Shown piece by piece: positions 43,639-53,140 of a stretch of DNA of 64,000 nt. A model generated the notes under the pieces. The model was given only the letters and a program-made list of their open reading frames with translations, was not told the DNA's origin and made no database searches. Source of the stretch: Bacteroidales bacterium (GTDB lineage: Bacteria; Bacteroidota; Bacteroidia; Bacteroidales; P3); contig JAFWZP010000031.1 of the NCBI GenBank assembly GCA_017522255.1, positions 1 through 64,000 on the forward strand. The letters run 5' to 3'. Made by a program: the position numbers and the translations under genes. Within the stretch, counting starts at the first letter, position 1, and every line of letters starts with the position of its first letter.

Positions 43639-44979
43639 CTATTTAATAATCTGCGTACCTGTAATGGTAATCTCAATCTTGACGGTTTTCACTTCGTCTT
43701 TCTTTATCATCTCATTCGATGTTTTCTTTATATCGGCTTTCGACATACCCGACACCGTTATTCTGCTTTCTTCTATTCCATTCTTTACAAAGAACTCTTT
43801 CACCGATTTTGCACGTTCCAACGAAGTTTCCATATCTGCATCTACATCAAAACCATAAGTGGTTACATATCCTTTTATATTGAACGACACTTCGGGGTGA
43901 TTCATAAACTTTTGTACGTATATCATCAATATAGAGTCGCTCTCTTTCATCAACACAGTGCCTGCCTCTTCAAAATATATTTGCGAAATCTGAAACTTAA
44001 CACCCTTTTCTATTCTATTCATATTTATTCTCAACACCGAGTCTTGACGGAATAAATTGGCATTGAAATCTCTATACACCGAAAAGTATCCATCTTTCTT
44101 TACATAAAGGGCATAATTGAAATTAGGCACCAACGAGAAATAACCACCCTTGTATGCATCATCTTTTATTAAAACACGATTATCGGTATTCTTTTCTATC
44201 AAAAGTATCTCGGCAGGCACGCTTTTCTTTTCTTTGGTGTCGTATATAATCACCTTTGGCTTTATCGATTCTACGTGTATACGAGCCTTTATCGAGTGGC
44301 CTTTGGCAGCATAGTTGGGTTGGTCCAACACTATATAATATACTTCACCAAGCTTTACATCAAAAGGAAGACAATAAGGGTCGGTAACCGTTTTGTCGAT
44401 ATACTTAGCTTTTCCTTTTTCCGATATACCTACACAACCTTTTGCTGCCGAATCGGGCAACGACAAGTTAGCTACTATAGGTTTAATCTTGTTGGATATA
44501 AGACTATTTGTAAAATATTGATTGGTGTATTTGTATACCATAAAATCATAATCATCTTTAGGGTCTACCGGAGTTATATCCAAATATAGCTTACCCGAAT
44601 ACGGAACCACAAAACGATACCACACAGTGTTGTGTTCTACTTCGAAAAGATGAGGATTTTTAGCATCGCGTTGTATTTCCATTATGCGTCCACCACCTTG
44701 CGGCGACTTTACGGGACCAAAAACTACATCGGGTTGAATGTCTATAGCAAACAAACAATCGTTGCTATTGTATGGCAAATCCATTTCCACTATAGGTTCT
44801 TTCTTGCTTTTCTTTTTTCCTTTTTTACCTTTCGAAGAGGTCTTGCCCTTAGTCGATTTGCCGGAAGTTTTCTTTCCTGTTTGTGTGGTTGTGGTCTTCT
44901 TGGTTTGTCCAAAAGTAGCGTTCACAACCGGCATCAACAATGCCAACATTACTACAAATATAATTAGTTTTTGCTTCAT
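43639..44979 (-). CDS. OmpA-family protein
   Basis: The product has about 446 residues from ATG 44979, which gives a signal peptide ending near FGQ; the longer frame to 45066 adds 29 residues without function. A Lys/Thr/Ser-rich stretch (about 25-60) follows, then a beta-rich middle, then a C-terminal OmpA-like peptidoglycan-binding domain (about 335-446: SFNIKGYVTTYGFD, SLERAKSVKEFFVKNGI, ITVSGMSK). It probably links the outer membrane to the cell wall. Confidence 0.85.
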   Translation of the reverse strand: MKQKLIIFVVMLALLMPVVNATFGQTKKTTTTQTGKKTSGKSTKGKTSSKGKKGKKKSKKEPIVEMDLPYNSNDCLFAIDIQPDVVFGPVKSPQGGGRIMEIQRDAKNPHLFEVEHNTVWYRFVVPYSGKLYLDITPVDPKDDYDFMVYKYTNQYFTNSLISNKIKPIVANLSLPDSAAKGCVGISEKGKAKYIDKTVTDPYCLPFDVKLGEVYYIVLDQPNYAAKGHSIKARIHVESIKPKVIIYDTKEKKSVPAEILLIEKNTDNRVLIKDDAYKGGYFSLVPNFNYALYVKKDGYFSVYRDFNANLFRQDSVLRINMNRIEKGVKFQISQIYFEEAGTVLMKESDSILMIYVQKFMNHPEVSFNIKGYVTTYGFDVDADMETSLERAKSVKEFFVKNGIEESRITVSGMSKADIKKTSNEMIKKDEVKTVKIEITITGTQIIK

Positions 44980-45342
44980 ATTATATATCTTTATTAAGTG
45001 TTTAATGTAAACATTTCTCATTGCAAAAATAAAACATTTATCTGTATTATGAAAACTTTTTTGCATTTTTTTTACACATCTTTTTCTTCTTCATTATAAA
45101 TCAAGCACTTTTATAGGGCATTTAGTAAACTAAAATATATCATTTTTATACAATATTGTCTCTTTACAGCATAAATAAATAGTTTTTTGAAGTAGGTTTG
45201 TCGACATTTATTTAGTAAACAATCCTAACAATGAAAGGATAATAACAACTTCTTTTTTTTCGCAGAGCGAACCAACGATATGTATTTTTGTTTTATATCC
45301 ACATTAAATATAAACATAGATACAAAAGAAAATAATACTACT
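44980..45342. other. Intergenic, nothing found
   Basis: Divergent gap of about 360 bp, AT-rich. No clear TAnnTTTG box, hairpin or gene seen. Confidence 0.5.
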
Positions 45343-45963
45343 ATGAAAAAGTTTTTAATCATTGCGACTGTAATTACAGTCTTTTTTACCGGGTGTTCTA
45401 ATTACGAATTATTAAACAGTAGCGTATACAACCCTCAAAAGTTGGCATCGATAAAAACCTATCGCATAGCCAAACCCAAATCAGACCAACTACCTCCAAA
45501 CATGAATATGACCGACTATAACAATATAGCAATGGCCATACGACAACAAATGAACATGAGAGGACTCAAAGAAGATTCCACTTCCAACAACTTGGTTAAC
45601 TTTGGATTAACAATAAAAACGTCTATCGTTACCCAGTCCAACTACCCTCCTCCTCCACCCTATTGGTATGGTTTCGGAGGCTGGAATGCTTATTGGATGT
45701 ATCCTCGATACGACTATCTTCCTGCATATTACGGCAATGTACAACTTGTGTCGGAAATACAAAAAAACGGGGTATTAACCATTGATATTGTAGACATCGT
45801 AGAACACACTTACCTATGGTCGGCATCGGTAGAAAACCTAGTAGATAATTCCAATCTTCAAATCATTCCATATTCCGAAGTGCAACCATTGGTAGCAACT
45901 GCTTTTAGCGAGTTTCCTATCCACATACCAAACACAAACCCAAAAGCAAGCCATAACCCATAA
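45343..45963 (+). CDS. DUF4136 lipoprotein
   Basis: The product has about 206 residues from ATG 45343, which places a signal peptide with lipobox TGC at residue 17 or so; the upstream frame start is rejected. Features are YRIAKPKSDQLPPNMN, MAIRQQMNMRGL and a proline-rich PPPPPYWYGFGGWNAY segment typical of DUF4136. It is probably an outer-membrane lipoprotein; function unknown. A hairpin terminator follows about 115 bases after the stop. Confidence 0.83.
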   Translation: MKKFLIIATVITVFFTGCSNYELLNSSVYNPQKLASIKTYRIAKPKSDQLPPNMNMTDYNNIAMAIRQQMNMRGLKEDSTSNNLVNFGLTIKTSIVTQSNYPPPPPYWYGFGGWNAYWMYPRYDYLPAYYGNVQLVSEIQKNGVLTIDIVDIVEHTYLWSASVENLVDNSNLQIIPYSEVQPLVATAFSEFPIHIPNTNPKASHNP

Positions 45964-46079
45964 CAATATATAAATCCCTTTGAAATTATCAATAATAAAA
46001 AAAATTGAGTACCTTACACAACAAATCTCACTTATTTGTGTTATTATGCGTGTGCTTACTATTTCAAAAATGTATTTTG

Positions 46080-46114
46080 GAGCCGTTCTTTTAATGGGAA
46101 CGGCTCTTTTTTTT
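46080..46114 (+). terminator. Terminator after DUF4136 gene
   Basis: The 9-bp stem GAGCCGTTC / GAACGGCTC is followed by eight T. Confidence 0.85.
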
Positions 46115-46248
46115 GTCAATAACACGAGTATACAACAACTAAATATCAAGCAAATAAATATCACATAAAAATTATTGGAATATTACTACAAGTCTAAAAA
46201 ATATCACAATACCTAAGCGTATTGTTACCTAAATATATCCATTGTGTG

Positions 46249-46322
46249 TACTGCATGCGGGATTCGAACCCGCGATCCTCAGACTGAGAATCTGATGTCC
46301 TGGACCACTAGACGAATGCAGC
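46249..46322 (-). tRNA. tRNA-Glu (CTC)
   Basis: The minus-strand sequence folds as a cloverleaf: acceptor GCTGCAT/ATGCAGT (one G-T pair), D-arm with GTCTAGTGG, anticodon stem TCAGA/TCTGA with loop TTCTCAG (anticodon CTC), and T-arm GCGGG-TTCGAAT-CCCGC. The discriminator is A. CCA is not encoded. The body resembles bacterial tRNA-Glu. Confidence 0.9.
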
Positions 46323-46353
46323 ATTTATATTTGAAAGTAATTTTTAGAGACTA

Positions 46354-46761
46354 TTATCTATTCTCTGCAAAATACTTCAATTGTTCAACCATGGTATCCA
46401 ATGCCGGTTTTATCTTACCTTTCACCATCATCAACATCATCGAGTTGCCTTCGATTTTAACCGATACCATAGTGTCTGTATATCCATTCTTTTCGGTCAT
46501 CGATACTATCAACTGAAAAGGTAACGACGACGCTGTAGAGACATCGGGAGCTACAACCACTTTCGAATATGGTATCTTTTCAGCCATACGCAACTCTATT
46601 TGCATAAATCCACCCACTTTAAAAGAACAAGTATCCTCGGTAGATCTCCAACCATCAACCTGCGAAGGTATCAAACGGCTGAAATTATTAAAGTTGCTTA
46701 CAAATTCGTATATCGACTTTGCTGTAGTATTTATTTCTACTTTCTTACTATCTATGTTCAT
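46354..46761 (-). CDS. SRPBCC-fold protein
   Basis: The product has about 135 residues from ATG 46761. An N-terminal KVEINTTAKSIYEFVSNFNN and a C-terminal amphipathic helix (ALDTMVEQLKYFAE) fit the START/SRPBCC lipid- or ligand-binding fold. Often found beside pyrE in Bacteroidota; ligand unknown. It is co-directional with pyrE (59-bp gap). Confidence 0.8.
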   Translation of the reverse strand: MNIDSKKVEINTTAKSIYEFVSNFNNFSRLIPSQVDGWRSTEDTCSFKVGGFMQIELRMAEKIPYSKVVVAPDVSTASSLPFQLIVSMTEKNGYTDTMVSVKIEGNSMMLMMVKGKIKPALDTMVEQLKYFAENR

Positions 46762-46820
46762 ATCAACAAACAACAATATTCGGATTGCATAAGTAACAAT
46801 CCGAATATTGTTACTTTATA

Positions 46821-47474
46821 TTATCCATTCATTCTTTCTTCGGACCACTTTTCGGGATTTTCTCTCCATTTTTCTAACGACTGCATAGCTGAAGGTTTTA
46901 TATATTCTTCTTCCTTAGCCACTTCTATTAGCTTGTCGTAATTAGTTAATGTTTCGAGAGTTACTTCGGCTTGTTCGAAATTCTTTTTAGCCACTTCTAA
47001 GTTGTAACTAAATATAGCCACCATACCCTTTACATTACATCCCTTTTCACGAAGAGCATTTACTGCTATCAAGCTACTTTTTCCGGTGCTAACCAAGTCT
47101 TCGATTACCACTACCGATTGTCCAGACTTTATTTCGCCCTCTATTTGATTGGTCATACCATGTTTCTTTTCTTCCGAACGAACATATACAAAAGGTTTGC
47201 CAAGTTCTTGAGCCACTAACGCACCTTGTGCTATACCTCCGGTGGCTACTCCGGCTATAACATCAACATCACCAAACTGTTCTACAACAGCATCCACAAA
47301 ACGCTGACGTATATATGTTCTTATCTCGGGATAAGAAAGAGTGATTCTATTGTCACAATATATCGGCGATTTTCGTCCCGATGCCCATGTAAATGGGTTT
47401 TCATCATTAAGTTTAACTGCTTTTATCTGTAGCAGAAACTTAGCTGTCATGTATGAGGTTTCTAAATCTTTCAT
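46821..47474 (-). CDS. pyrE: Orotate phosphoribosyltransferase
   Basis: This 217-residue protein has the PRPP-binding motif VVVIEDLVSTGKSS and FTWASGRKSPIYCDNR. It makes OMP in pyrimidine synthesis. The first ATG fits the family N-terminus (MKDLE...FLLQIKAVKL), yet it lies only 4 bases after a TAACTTTG box (47479-47486), so the message would be leaderless or nearly so; an internal ATG at 47450 is the alternative. Confidence 0.94.
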   Translation of the reverse strand: MKDLETSYMTAKFLLQIKAVKLNDENPFTWASGRKSPIYCDNRITLSYPEIRTYIRQRFVDAVVEQFGDVDVIAGVATGGIAQGALVAQELGKPFVYVRSEEKKHGMTNQIEGEIKSGQSVVVIEDLVSTGKSSLIAVNALREKGCNVKGMVAIFSYNLEVAKKNFEQAEVTLETLTNYDKLIEVAKEEEYIKPSAMQSLEKWRENPEKWSEERMNG

Positions 47475-47478
47475 GATG

Positions 47479-47486
47479 CAAAGTTA
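47479..47486 (-). promoter_or_regulatory. TAACTTTG -7 element almost touching pyrE start
   Basis: On the minus strand it is TAACTTTG-CATC-ATG. If used, transcription would start at or next to the pyrE ATG. Confidence 0.5.
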
Positions 47487-47588
47487 CATTTTTTTTTTCA
47501 ATCGTAGATATAAAAAAACACTTTTTTGAGTTATTTAGTTGTTAGTTTTGTGATACAAAACCTTTTATTTTTTTACAATTATTTTATT

Positions 47589-48230
47589 ATGAAGACTTTT
47601 ATCGTGTTTTATAAATTTAATTTTATTGCTTTCTGCACCGAAAAAAATCAAATTCCCGAAGCTGTTAAAGACAAAAAATATACTTTTTTGGATAACTTTT
47701 CGGACTTTTCGCCCCTTTTTGATTGCTTTTTTAACGAGGACAACAACCAAAACCTCGTAATTGTATGTAATAGAGGCATTCCGTATGCTATAAAGCAATG
47801 TTTGAAGCATTTTCGACTGATAAAGGCTGCCGGTGGCATAGTTCGCAATCCCGACAACAAATATCTACTTATATTACGCAACGGACGCTGGGATCTTCCC
47901 AAAGGCAAAGCCGAAACAGGCGAAACCATTGCCACTACTGCCTCTCGCGAAGTAGAAGAAGAAACAGGCGTGGGCAACCTTGTAAACGACCACCTTATAT
48001 GTAAAACTTATCATGTATATAAAATGTTTGGCGAATGGATTTTAAAACAAACGTCGTGGTACAATATGCACACATCTACGCCTTCATCAACCCCAACCAT
48101 ACCGCAATGCGAAGAAGGAATAGAAGTGGCTGAATGGGTAAATAAAGACGAGGTAACAAAAAGATTGAGTTCCTCGTATGCCATGCTTGCATACTTGGCT
48201 GATGTGTGGCAACATTCCAACAAAAATTAA
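47589..48230 (+). CDS. NUDIX hydrolase
   Basis: The product has about 213 residues from ATG 47589; the upstream start at 47526 is rejected. An N-terminal part of about 80 residues precedes a NUDIX domain whose box reads GKAETGETIATTASREVEEETG, i.e. Gx5Ex7REUxEExGU with the metal-binding glutamates kept. It hydrolyses a nucleoside diphosphate-linked compound; substrate unknown. It is divergent from pyrE. Confidence 0.9.
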   Translation: MKTFIVFYKFNFIAFCTEKNQIPEAVKDKKYTFLDNFSDFSPLFDCFFNEDNNQNLVIVCNRGIPYAIKQCLKHFRLIKAAGGIVRNPDNKYLLILRNGRWDLPKGKAETGETIATTASREVEEETGVGNLVNDHLICKTYHVYKMFGEWILKQTSWYNMHTSTPSSTPTIPQCEEGIEVAEWVNKDEVTKRLSSSYAMLAYLADVWQHSNKN

Positions 48231-48284
48231 AACACTATAAAATATTTATATGCAATAACATCAGCACAACAACACAACGAATAT

Positions 48285-49271
48285 ATGAAACGAATATTGG
48301 TGATACAAACGGCATCGATTGGTGATGTAATATTGGCAACCGCAGTAATTGAAAAACTACACTCTCATTACCCCGAAGCCAAAATAGACTACTTGATAAA
48401 GAAAGGAAACGAAGGTTTGTTTAAAGAACATCCTTTCCTAAATAAAATATTGATTTGGGACAAGAAGGTAAACAAAACCAAAAATCTGTTCAAATTGCTA
48501 CTATCCATCAGAAAAACGAAATACGACTTGGTGGTAAATATACAACGTTTCTTTTCATCGGGAATACTTACAGCACTATCGGGTGCCAAAACAACAGTAG
48601 GATTCAAAAAGAACCCATTATCCATATTCTTTACCCGCTGCTATCCACACGGCTTAGGCACTAAGGGTAGCAATTATTTACACGAAGTACAACGCAACCA
48701 AACACTTATAACTCAGATTACCAATACAGAATATTCTAAACCAAGACTTTACCCCTCTACAACCGACTACGATAGCATACAGGAATATACTCACTGCCAA
48801 TATGTATGTGTAGCTCCCGCATCGCTATGGTATACAAAACAATACCCTATGGAACAATGGCACAAAATGCTCAACGCCACAATATCTACCAATAGTGCCA
48901 TATATCTTATAGGAGGGCCTGCCGACACCGAATTATGCAATCAAATAATAGCTCACTTGCCACACCACCACACCATCAACTTTGCCGGAAAATTATCGCT
49001 ACTACAAAGTGCCGCATTAATGAAATCGGCAACTATGAACTATGTATGCGACTCATCGCCAATGCACCTATGCTCAAGTGTTGATGCACCGGTATCGGCA
49101 ATATTCTGTTCTACAATACCGGAATTTGGGTTCGGACCACTATCTACCAATAGCAGAATAATACAAACTTCGAAAGACCTACCATGTCGCCCCTGCGGAC
49201 TACACGGACACAAACAATGCCCCAATGGGAATTTTGAATGTGCTTATTCAATAAAATTTCCAAAAGGATGA
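48285..49271 (+). CDS. GT9 heptosyltransferase-like protein
   Basis: This 328-residue protein begins RILVIQTASIGDVILATAVI, the GT9 start, with VAPASLWYTKQYPMEQWHKM, IYLIGGPADTELCNQI and CDSSPMHLCSSVDAPVSAIF. It probably transfers a heptose or related sugar to lipopolysaccharide inner core. A C-terminal CxxCGLHGHKQCPNG segment contains several Cys. It starts 54 bp after the NUDIX gene. Confidence 0.9.
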   Translation: MKRILVIQTASIGDVILATAVIEKLHSHYPEAKIDYLIKKGNEGLFKEHPFLNKILIWDKKVNKTKNLFKLLLSIRKTKYDLVVNIQRFFSSGILTALSGAKTTVGFKKNPLSIFFTRCYPHGLGTKGSNYLHEVQRNQTLITQITNTEYSKPRLYPSTTDYDSIQEYTHCQYVCVAPASLWYTKQYPMEQWHKMLNATISTNSAIYLIGGPADTELCNQIIAHLPHHHTINFAGKLSLLQSAALMKSATMNYVCDSSPMHLCSSVDAPVSAIFCSTIPEFGFGPLSTNSRIIQTSKDLPCRPCGLHGHKQCPNGNFECAYSIKFPKG

Positions 49272-49296
49272 TTGTTAACTATTTAAATAATCGTCA

Positions 49297-49400
49297 ATAC
49301 CTCTCGATTTTTCCTCGCGAGGGCGTACAAATTTCCTCACGAGGAAAATTTTGCAACATCGCGTAGTTGCACAAACAACGTCGCGAGGAAAATTCTATAG
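49297..49400. repeat. Dispersed palindromic repeat, copy 1
   Basis: Contains CCTCGCGAGG (a perfect palindrome), TTTCCTCACGAGGAAA and GTCGCGAGGAAAATTC. The reverse complement aligns with 60361-60455 (GAATTTTCCTC, GTTGTTTGTGC, ACGTTGTT). Confidence 0.7.
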
Positions 49401-49530
49401 CTTTATTACGCAGAAAATTTATCATCTTCAAAACAATAAAGTCGTAAAATAGTAGTTATATTCAGACTTACGATTATTGATTGTGTTTAATACTATTATA
49501 TACAATATACACTATTGCGAAGACAAAAAT

Positions 49531-49716
49531 ATGCAAATGATGACAATCGGCAACATAGCCGTGGGAATATTATTATTGATAACCGTTATAGTAGCCGCCA
49601 TAGGTCTATTTAGCAGAAAACAAAAGAACAACCGAAAGAAACTTTTGTGGGTGGCATTTTTTATTCTTATAGTGTCAAGCCTGACATCGGCATATTTTGT
49701 TTCAATCAGTCAATAG
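49531..49716 (+). CDS. Small single-pass or two-pass membrane protein
   Basis: About 61 residues from ATG 49531: an N-terminal hydrophobic helix (IAVGILLLITVIVAAIGLF), a basic loop SRKQKNNRKK and a second hydrophobic helix. No family is recognised. It ends 17 bp before sufS. Confidence 0.45.
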   Translation: MQMMTIGNIAVGILLLITVIVAAIGLFSRKQKNNRKKLLWVAFFILIVSSLTSAYFVSISQ

Positions 49717-49733
49717 AAGATATTTATAAAACA

Positions 49734-50948
49734 ATGAAAATGGAAAACATACGAGAACAATTTGATATTTTGAATAGTACTGTTTATGGCAAGCCATTAG
49801 TATATTTCGACAATGCGGCCACCACTCAAAAACCACGTAGTGTGGTAGATACCCTAACACGATACTATACCACCCTCAACAGCAACATACACCGCGGTGC
49901 TCACTTCCTAAGCACCACCGCTACCGAAGCCTACGAACAATGCAGACGCAAAGTACAATCGTTTATCAATGCCAAACACCCACACGAAATAGTGTTTACC
50001 CGTGGCACTACCGAAAGCATCAACTTGGTAGCCTCATCGTTTGGTAAACGTTTTTTAAACCCGGACGACGAAATAATTATATCGGGTATGGAACACCACT
50101 CCAACATAGTGCCTTGGCAATTGGCGTGCCAAGACAAAGGTGCTAAACTAAAAGTAATACCATTCTCCGACCAAGGAGTACTTGACATCGAAGCCTTTAA
50201 ACAGCTAGTGAACGAACACACCAAACTAGTTGCCGTAAACCATGTTTCCAATACCTTAGGTAGCATCAACCCCATAAAAGAGATAGTGAAATATGCCCAC
50301 AGCCACAATATTCCGGTACTTATAGATGGAGCACAAGGCATATCACACATAAGAGTGGACGTACAAGATATAGATTGCGACTTTTATTGCTTTTCGGGTC
50401 ACAAGATGTATGCCCCTATGGGCGTAGGCGTACTTTATGGCAAAGAAAACATACTAAACGAACTACCACCCTATCAAGGTGGTGGCGAAATGATAAAAGA
50501 CGTTTCCTTCGAAAAGACCACCTACAACGAATTGCCATTCAAATTCGAAGCCGGCACACCATCGGTGGGCGATGTATTGGGACTTGACGCCGCTATAGAT
50601 TTTATGAACACAGTAGGCATCAATAATATAGCACAACACGAAGATATGCTTCTAAAATACGCCATGCAACAAATGGAACAAATAGAAGGCATACGATTTA
50701 TAGGCACATCGCCACAGAAAACATCTGTAATATCGTTTTTGCTAGGCTCATCGCACCCCTACGATGTAGGCACATTGCTCGACAAACTTGGCATAGCCGT
50801 ACGCACAGGGCATCACTGCACACAACCCATAATGGAACGATATGGCATACCTGGCACTGTAAGAGCATCGTTTGCAGTATACAATACCACTCAAGAAATA
50901 GACATATTTGTGAATGCTTTAAAAAGAATAGCACCAATGCTTATGTAA
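49734..50948 (+). CDS. sufS: Cysteine desulfurase SufS
   Basis: This 404-residue PLP enzyme starts at ATG 49734; the longer frame starting at 49647 overlaps the membrane-protein gene. The PLP lysine lies in CFSGHKMYAPMGVGVLYG. RTGHHCTQPIMER holds the catalytic cysteine, in the short loop of group II (SufS) enzymes. ATTQKPRSVVDTL is at the start. It supplies sulphur for iron-sulphur clusters. Other suf genes are not in the window. Confidence 0.94.
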   Translation: MKMENIREQFDILNSTVYGKPLVYFDNAATTQKPRSVVDTLTRYYTTLNSNIHRGAHFLSTTATEAYEQCRRKVQSFINAKHPHEIVFTRGTTESINLVASSFGKRFLNPDDEIIISGMEHHSNIVPWQLACQDKGAKLKVIPFSDQGVLDIEAFKQLVNEHTKLVAVNHVSNTLGSINPIKEIVKYAHSHNIPVLIDGAQGISHIRVDVQDIDCDFYCFSGHKMYAPMGVGVLYGKENILNELPPYQGGGEMIKDVSFEKTTYNELPFKFEAGTPSVGDVLGLDAAIDFMNTVGINNIAQHEDMLLKYAMQQMEQIEGIRFIGTSPQKTSVISFLLGSSHPYDVGTLLDKLGIAVRTGHHCTQPIMERYGIPGTVRASFAVYNTTQEIDIFVNALKRIAPMLM

Positions 50949-50976
50949 CAAACAAAAACAATTAATACGATATATC

Positions 50977-51354
50977 ATGAAAAACAAAATATTAAAACGA
51001 ATAAGCCTTGCCAGCATAGCAATACTAAGCCTTACAACACTGTTTGTAGCATGCAATAAAACATACGTCGAAGAAACATATTCTGGCAAAGTAATAGGCA
51101 TGGAACTATGCAATACTCGCACAAACGGATACCTTATAGCCCTAAAAACGCCTAAAGATATTGGGGATACTATGACCATCGAAAAGAAATTTTACGAAAA
51201 TGTAGTGATAGGTTACGAAGCACCCGAAATGCTAAAAGCCGACCAAGAAATATCGGGAGTGATGTACAAAACAAAAGGATATGCCAATATCAATTGTATG
51301 ATGTTCGACACCAGAAATCTACAAGAAATAATAATACTAAGTGTGGAAGAGTAA
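50977..51354 (+). CDS. Unknown lipoprotein
   Basis: This 125-residue protein has a signal peptide with lipobox FVAC at about residue 26. The mature part is about 98 residues, beta-rich, with one later Cys. No family is recognised. It is 28 bp downstream of sufS and followed by a strong terminator. Confidence 0.7.
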   Translation: MKNKILKRISLASIAILSLTTLFVACNKTYVEETYSGKVIGMELCNTRTNGYLIALKTPKDIGDTMTIEKKFYENVVIGYEAPEMLKADQEISGVMYKTKGYANINCMMFDTRNLQEIIILSVEE

Positions 51355-51400
51355 CTAGCAGAGATGAGTTTTACATATTCCGCTAATACTCTCAACAATG

Positions 51401-51434
51401 AAAGGTCGCAGACAAACTGCGACCTTTCTTTTTC
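51401..51434 (+). terminator. Terminator after sufS-lipoprotein
   Basis: The 11-bp stem AAAGGTCGCAG / CTGCGACCTTT has a 5-base loop followed by TTTCTTTTTC-type run. Confidence 0.88.
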
Positions 51435-51786
51435 TAATCAGCAAAGCCTACTTGCAAAAAATAATTATTAATTTCCTCCATAAATGAAGAATTAATAATT
51501 GAATCTTCAACCCACAAAAACTCATCTTCTTCTGCTAAAACTACCTAAATACTTGTAGTCCTAAAAGACAATCAATGAGGGTAAAAAACAAAAAAAAAAA
51601 CGAGGAAAATATAAATAAAAATTGAAATATAAAGCAATCGAAAAAAATATATTCAAAAGATTCAAGCTTGATATTAAAGCACATATGTATAAGAATAAAA
51701 AAAATAATAAGGAAATAGCTTATAATTGAAAAAAAAATAGTAATTTTGCAAACTCAAATTAATACAATAAAATATATAAATAGATT
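51435..51786. other. Intergenic, AT-rich leader of rpsF
   Basis: No gene. A TAATTTTG box is at 51741-51748, 39 bases before rpsF. The long A-rich leader could carry ribosomal-protein autoregulation, but no clear structure is seen. Confidence 0.5.
51741..51748 (+). promoter_or_regulatory. TAATTTTG -7 element for rpsF-rpsR-rplI
   Basis: Fits TAnnTTTG; the start codon of rpsF is 39 bases on. Confidence 0.55.
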
Positions 51787-52137
51787 ATGGTAAAACAATA
51801 CGAAACCGTTTTCATTATGACTCCCGTTTTATCTGACGAACAGATGAAGGAAACGGTGAAGAAGTATCACGACTTCTTAGAATCAAAAGGTGCAGAAATC
51901 ATCTTTTCGAACAATTGGGGCATGAAAAAGTTGGCTTACCCCATCAAGAAAAAAACAACAGGATTCTATTATTTGATAGAATTTAAGGCAGAAGGTAGCG
52001 TAATAGCAGAATTAGAAACTGCATACAAACGCGACGAACGTTTATTACGTTTCCTTACAGTATCGTTGGATAAATATGCAGTAGCATACAACGAAAAGAA
52101 ACGTGTTGCTAAAAAAGAACAAAATGTTGAAAAGTAA
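51787..52137 (+). CDS. rpsF: 30S ribosomal protein S6
   Basis: This 116-residue protein has the S6 fold: YETVFIMTPVLSDEQMKETV, NWGMKKLAYPIKKKTTGFYY and DERLLRFLTVSLDKYAVAY. It binds 16S rRNA with S18, whose gene follows 14 bp later. Confidence 0.97.
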   Translation: MVKQYETVFIMTPVLSDEQMKETVKKYHDFLESKGAEIIFSNNWGMKKLAYPIKKKTTGFYYLIEFKAEGSVIAELETAYKRDERLLRFLTVSLDKYAVAYNEKKRVAKKEQNVEK

Positions 52138-52151
52138 AAACTAATTGAAAG

Positions 52152-52418
52152 ATGGCTAACGAAACAGAAATAAAATATTTGACCCCGATTGCTGTTGAAA
52201 CACAACGCAAGAAATATTGTAGATTCAAAAAATTAGGAATCAAATACATTGATTATAAAGATGCTGACTTCCTTTTGAAGTTTGTAAACGAACAAGGTAA
52301 AATTCTTCCTAGAAGAATAACCGGTACTTCGAATAAATATCAAAAGAAAGTATCTCAAGCTGTTAAAAGAGCTCGCCATTTGGCTTTGATGCCATACGTA
52401 GCTGACTGTCTTAAATAA
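52152..52418 (+). CDS. rpsR: 30S ribosomal protein S18
   Basis: This 88-residue protein has [25 protein letters not shown] and [20 protein letters not shown]. It lies between rpsF and rplI in the conserved order. Confidence 0.97.
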   Translation: MANETEIKYLTPIAVETQRKKYCRFKKLGIKYIDYKDADFLLKFVNEQGKILPRRITGTSNKYQKKVSQAVKRARHLALMPYVADCLK

Positions 52419-52437
52419 TAATAGGAGGAAGAAATAG

Positions 52438-52887
52438 ATGGAAGTAATTTTAAAACAAGACGTTCTTAACTTAGGTTATAAAGATGATGTAGTAACTGTA
52501 AAAAATGGTTACGCAAATAATTATCTTCTTCCAATGGGATATGCTGTAATGGCAACTCCTGCAAACAAGAAGATTCACGAAGAAAATATGCGTCAACGTG
52601 CGTACAAAGAAGAAAAAATACGCAAAGAAGCAGAAGTTCTTCAAGCTGCATTGCAAGGAAAATCGGTACGTGTTGCTGCCAAAGCCGGTGCTAATGGTCA
52701 AATTTTTGGTTCGGTAAACAATATCCAAGTTGCTGAAGCATTAAAAGAACAACACAACTATGACATTGATCGTCGTAAAATTCTTGTTGATGGATTGAAA
52801 ATAAAAGAAGTAGGCACTTACGCTGTTGTGGTTAATATCCACAAAGATATTAAAGCTGAAATTAACGTTGAAGTATTTGCTGAATAG
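52438..52887 (+). CDS. rplI: 50S ribosomal protein L9
   Basis: This 149-residue protein has MEVILKQDVLNLGYKDDVVT and GYANNYLLPMGYAV at the N-terminal rRNA-binding domain, a long helix and a C-terminal domain. A GGAGG-type ribosome binding site precedes the ATG. A terminator follows. Confidence 0.97.
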   Translation: MEVILKQDVLNLGYKDDVVTVKNGYANNYLLPMGYAVMATPANKKIHEENMRQRAYKEEKIRKEAEVLQAALQGKSVRVAAKAGANGQIFGSVNNIQVAEALKEQHNYDIDRRKILVDGLKIKEVGTYAVVVNIHKDIKAEINVEVFAE

Positions 52888-52931
52888 CAATACTGAATAT
52901 TTTCTTTTTCATAGTACAATTTTTTAGGTTG

Positions 52932-52963
52932 GGCTCTCAATTAATCTTGGGAGCCTTTTTTTT
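52932..52963 (+). terminator. Terminator after rplI
   Basis: The 9-bp stem GGCTCTCAA / TTGGGAGCC (one G-T pair) is followed by a run of eight T. Confidence 0.88.
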
Positions 52964-53063
52964 GTATTGTTTTTTTTTTGAAGATATAGGAACATTAATT
53001 GAAGCAATAGAAATTATTCTTGCATTATAAAAAATATTCTGACATTATGTCAGTTTATTTTTG

Positions 53064-53071
53064 TATCTTTG
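53064..53071 (+). promoter_or_regulatory. TATCTTTG -7 element
   Basis: It lies 69 bases before the ATG at 53141. It rules out the upstream in-frame start at 53069, which would overlap the promoter. Confidence 0.6.
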
Positions 53072-53140
53072 CAACATAATAGGCACCATCTATTATCAAG
53101 CATTGTATTTATAAACAAGAGATTACAGAAATATTACATA

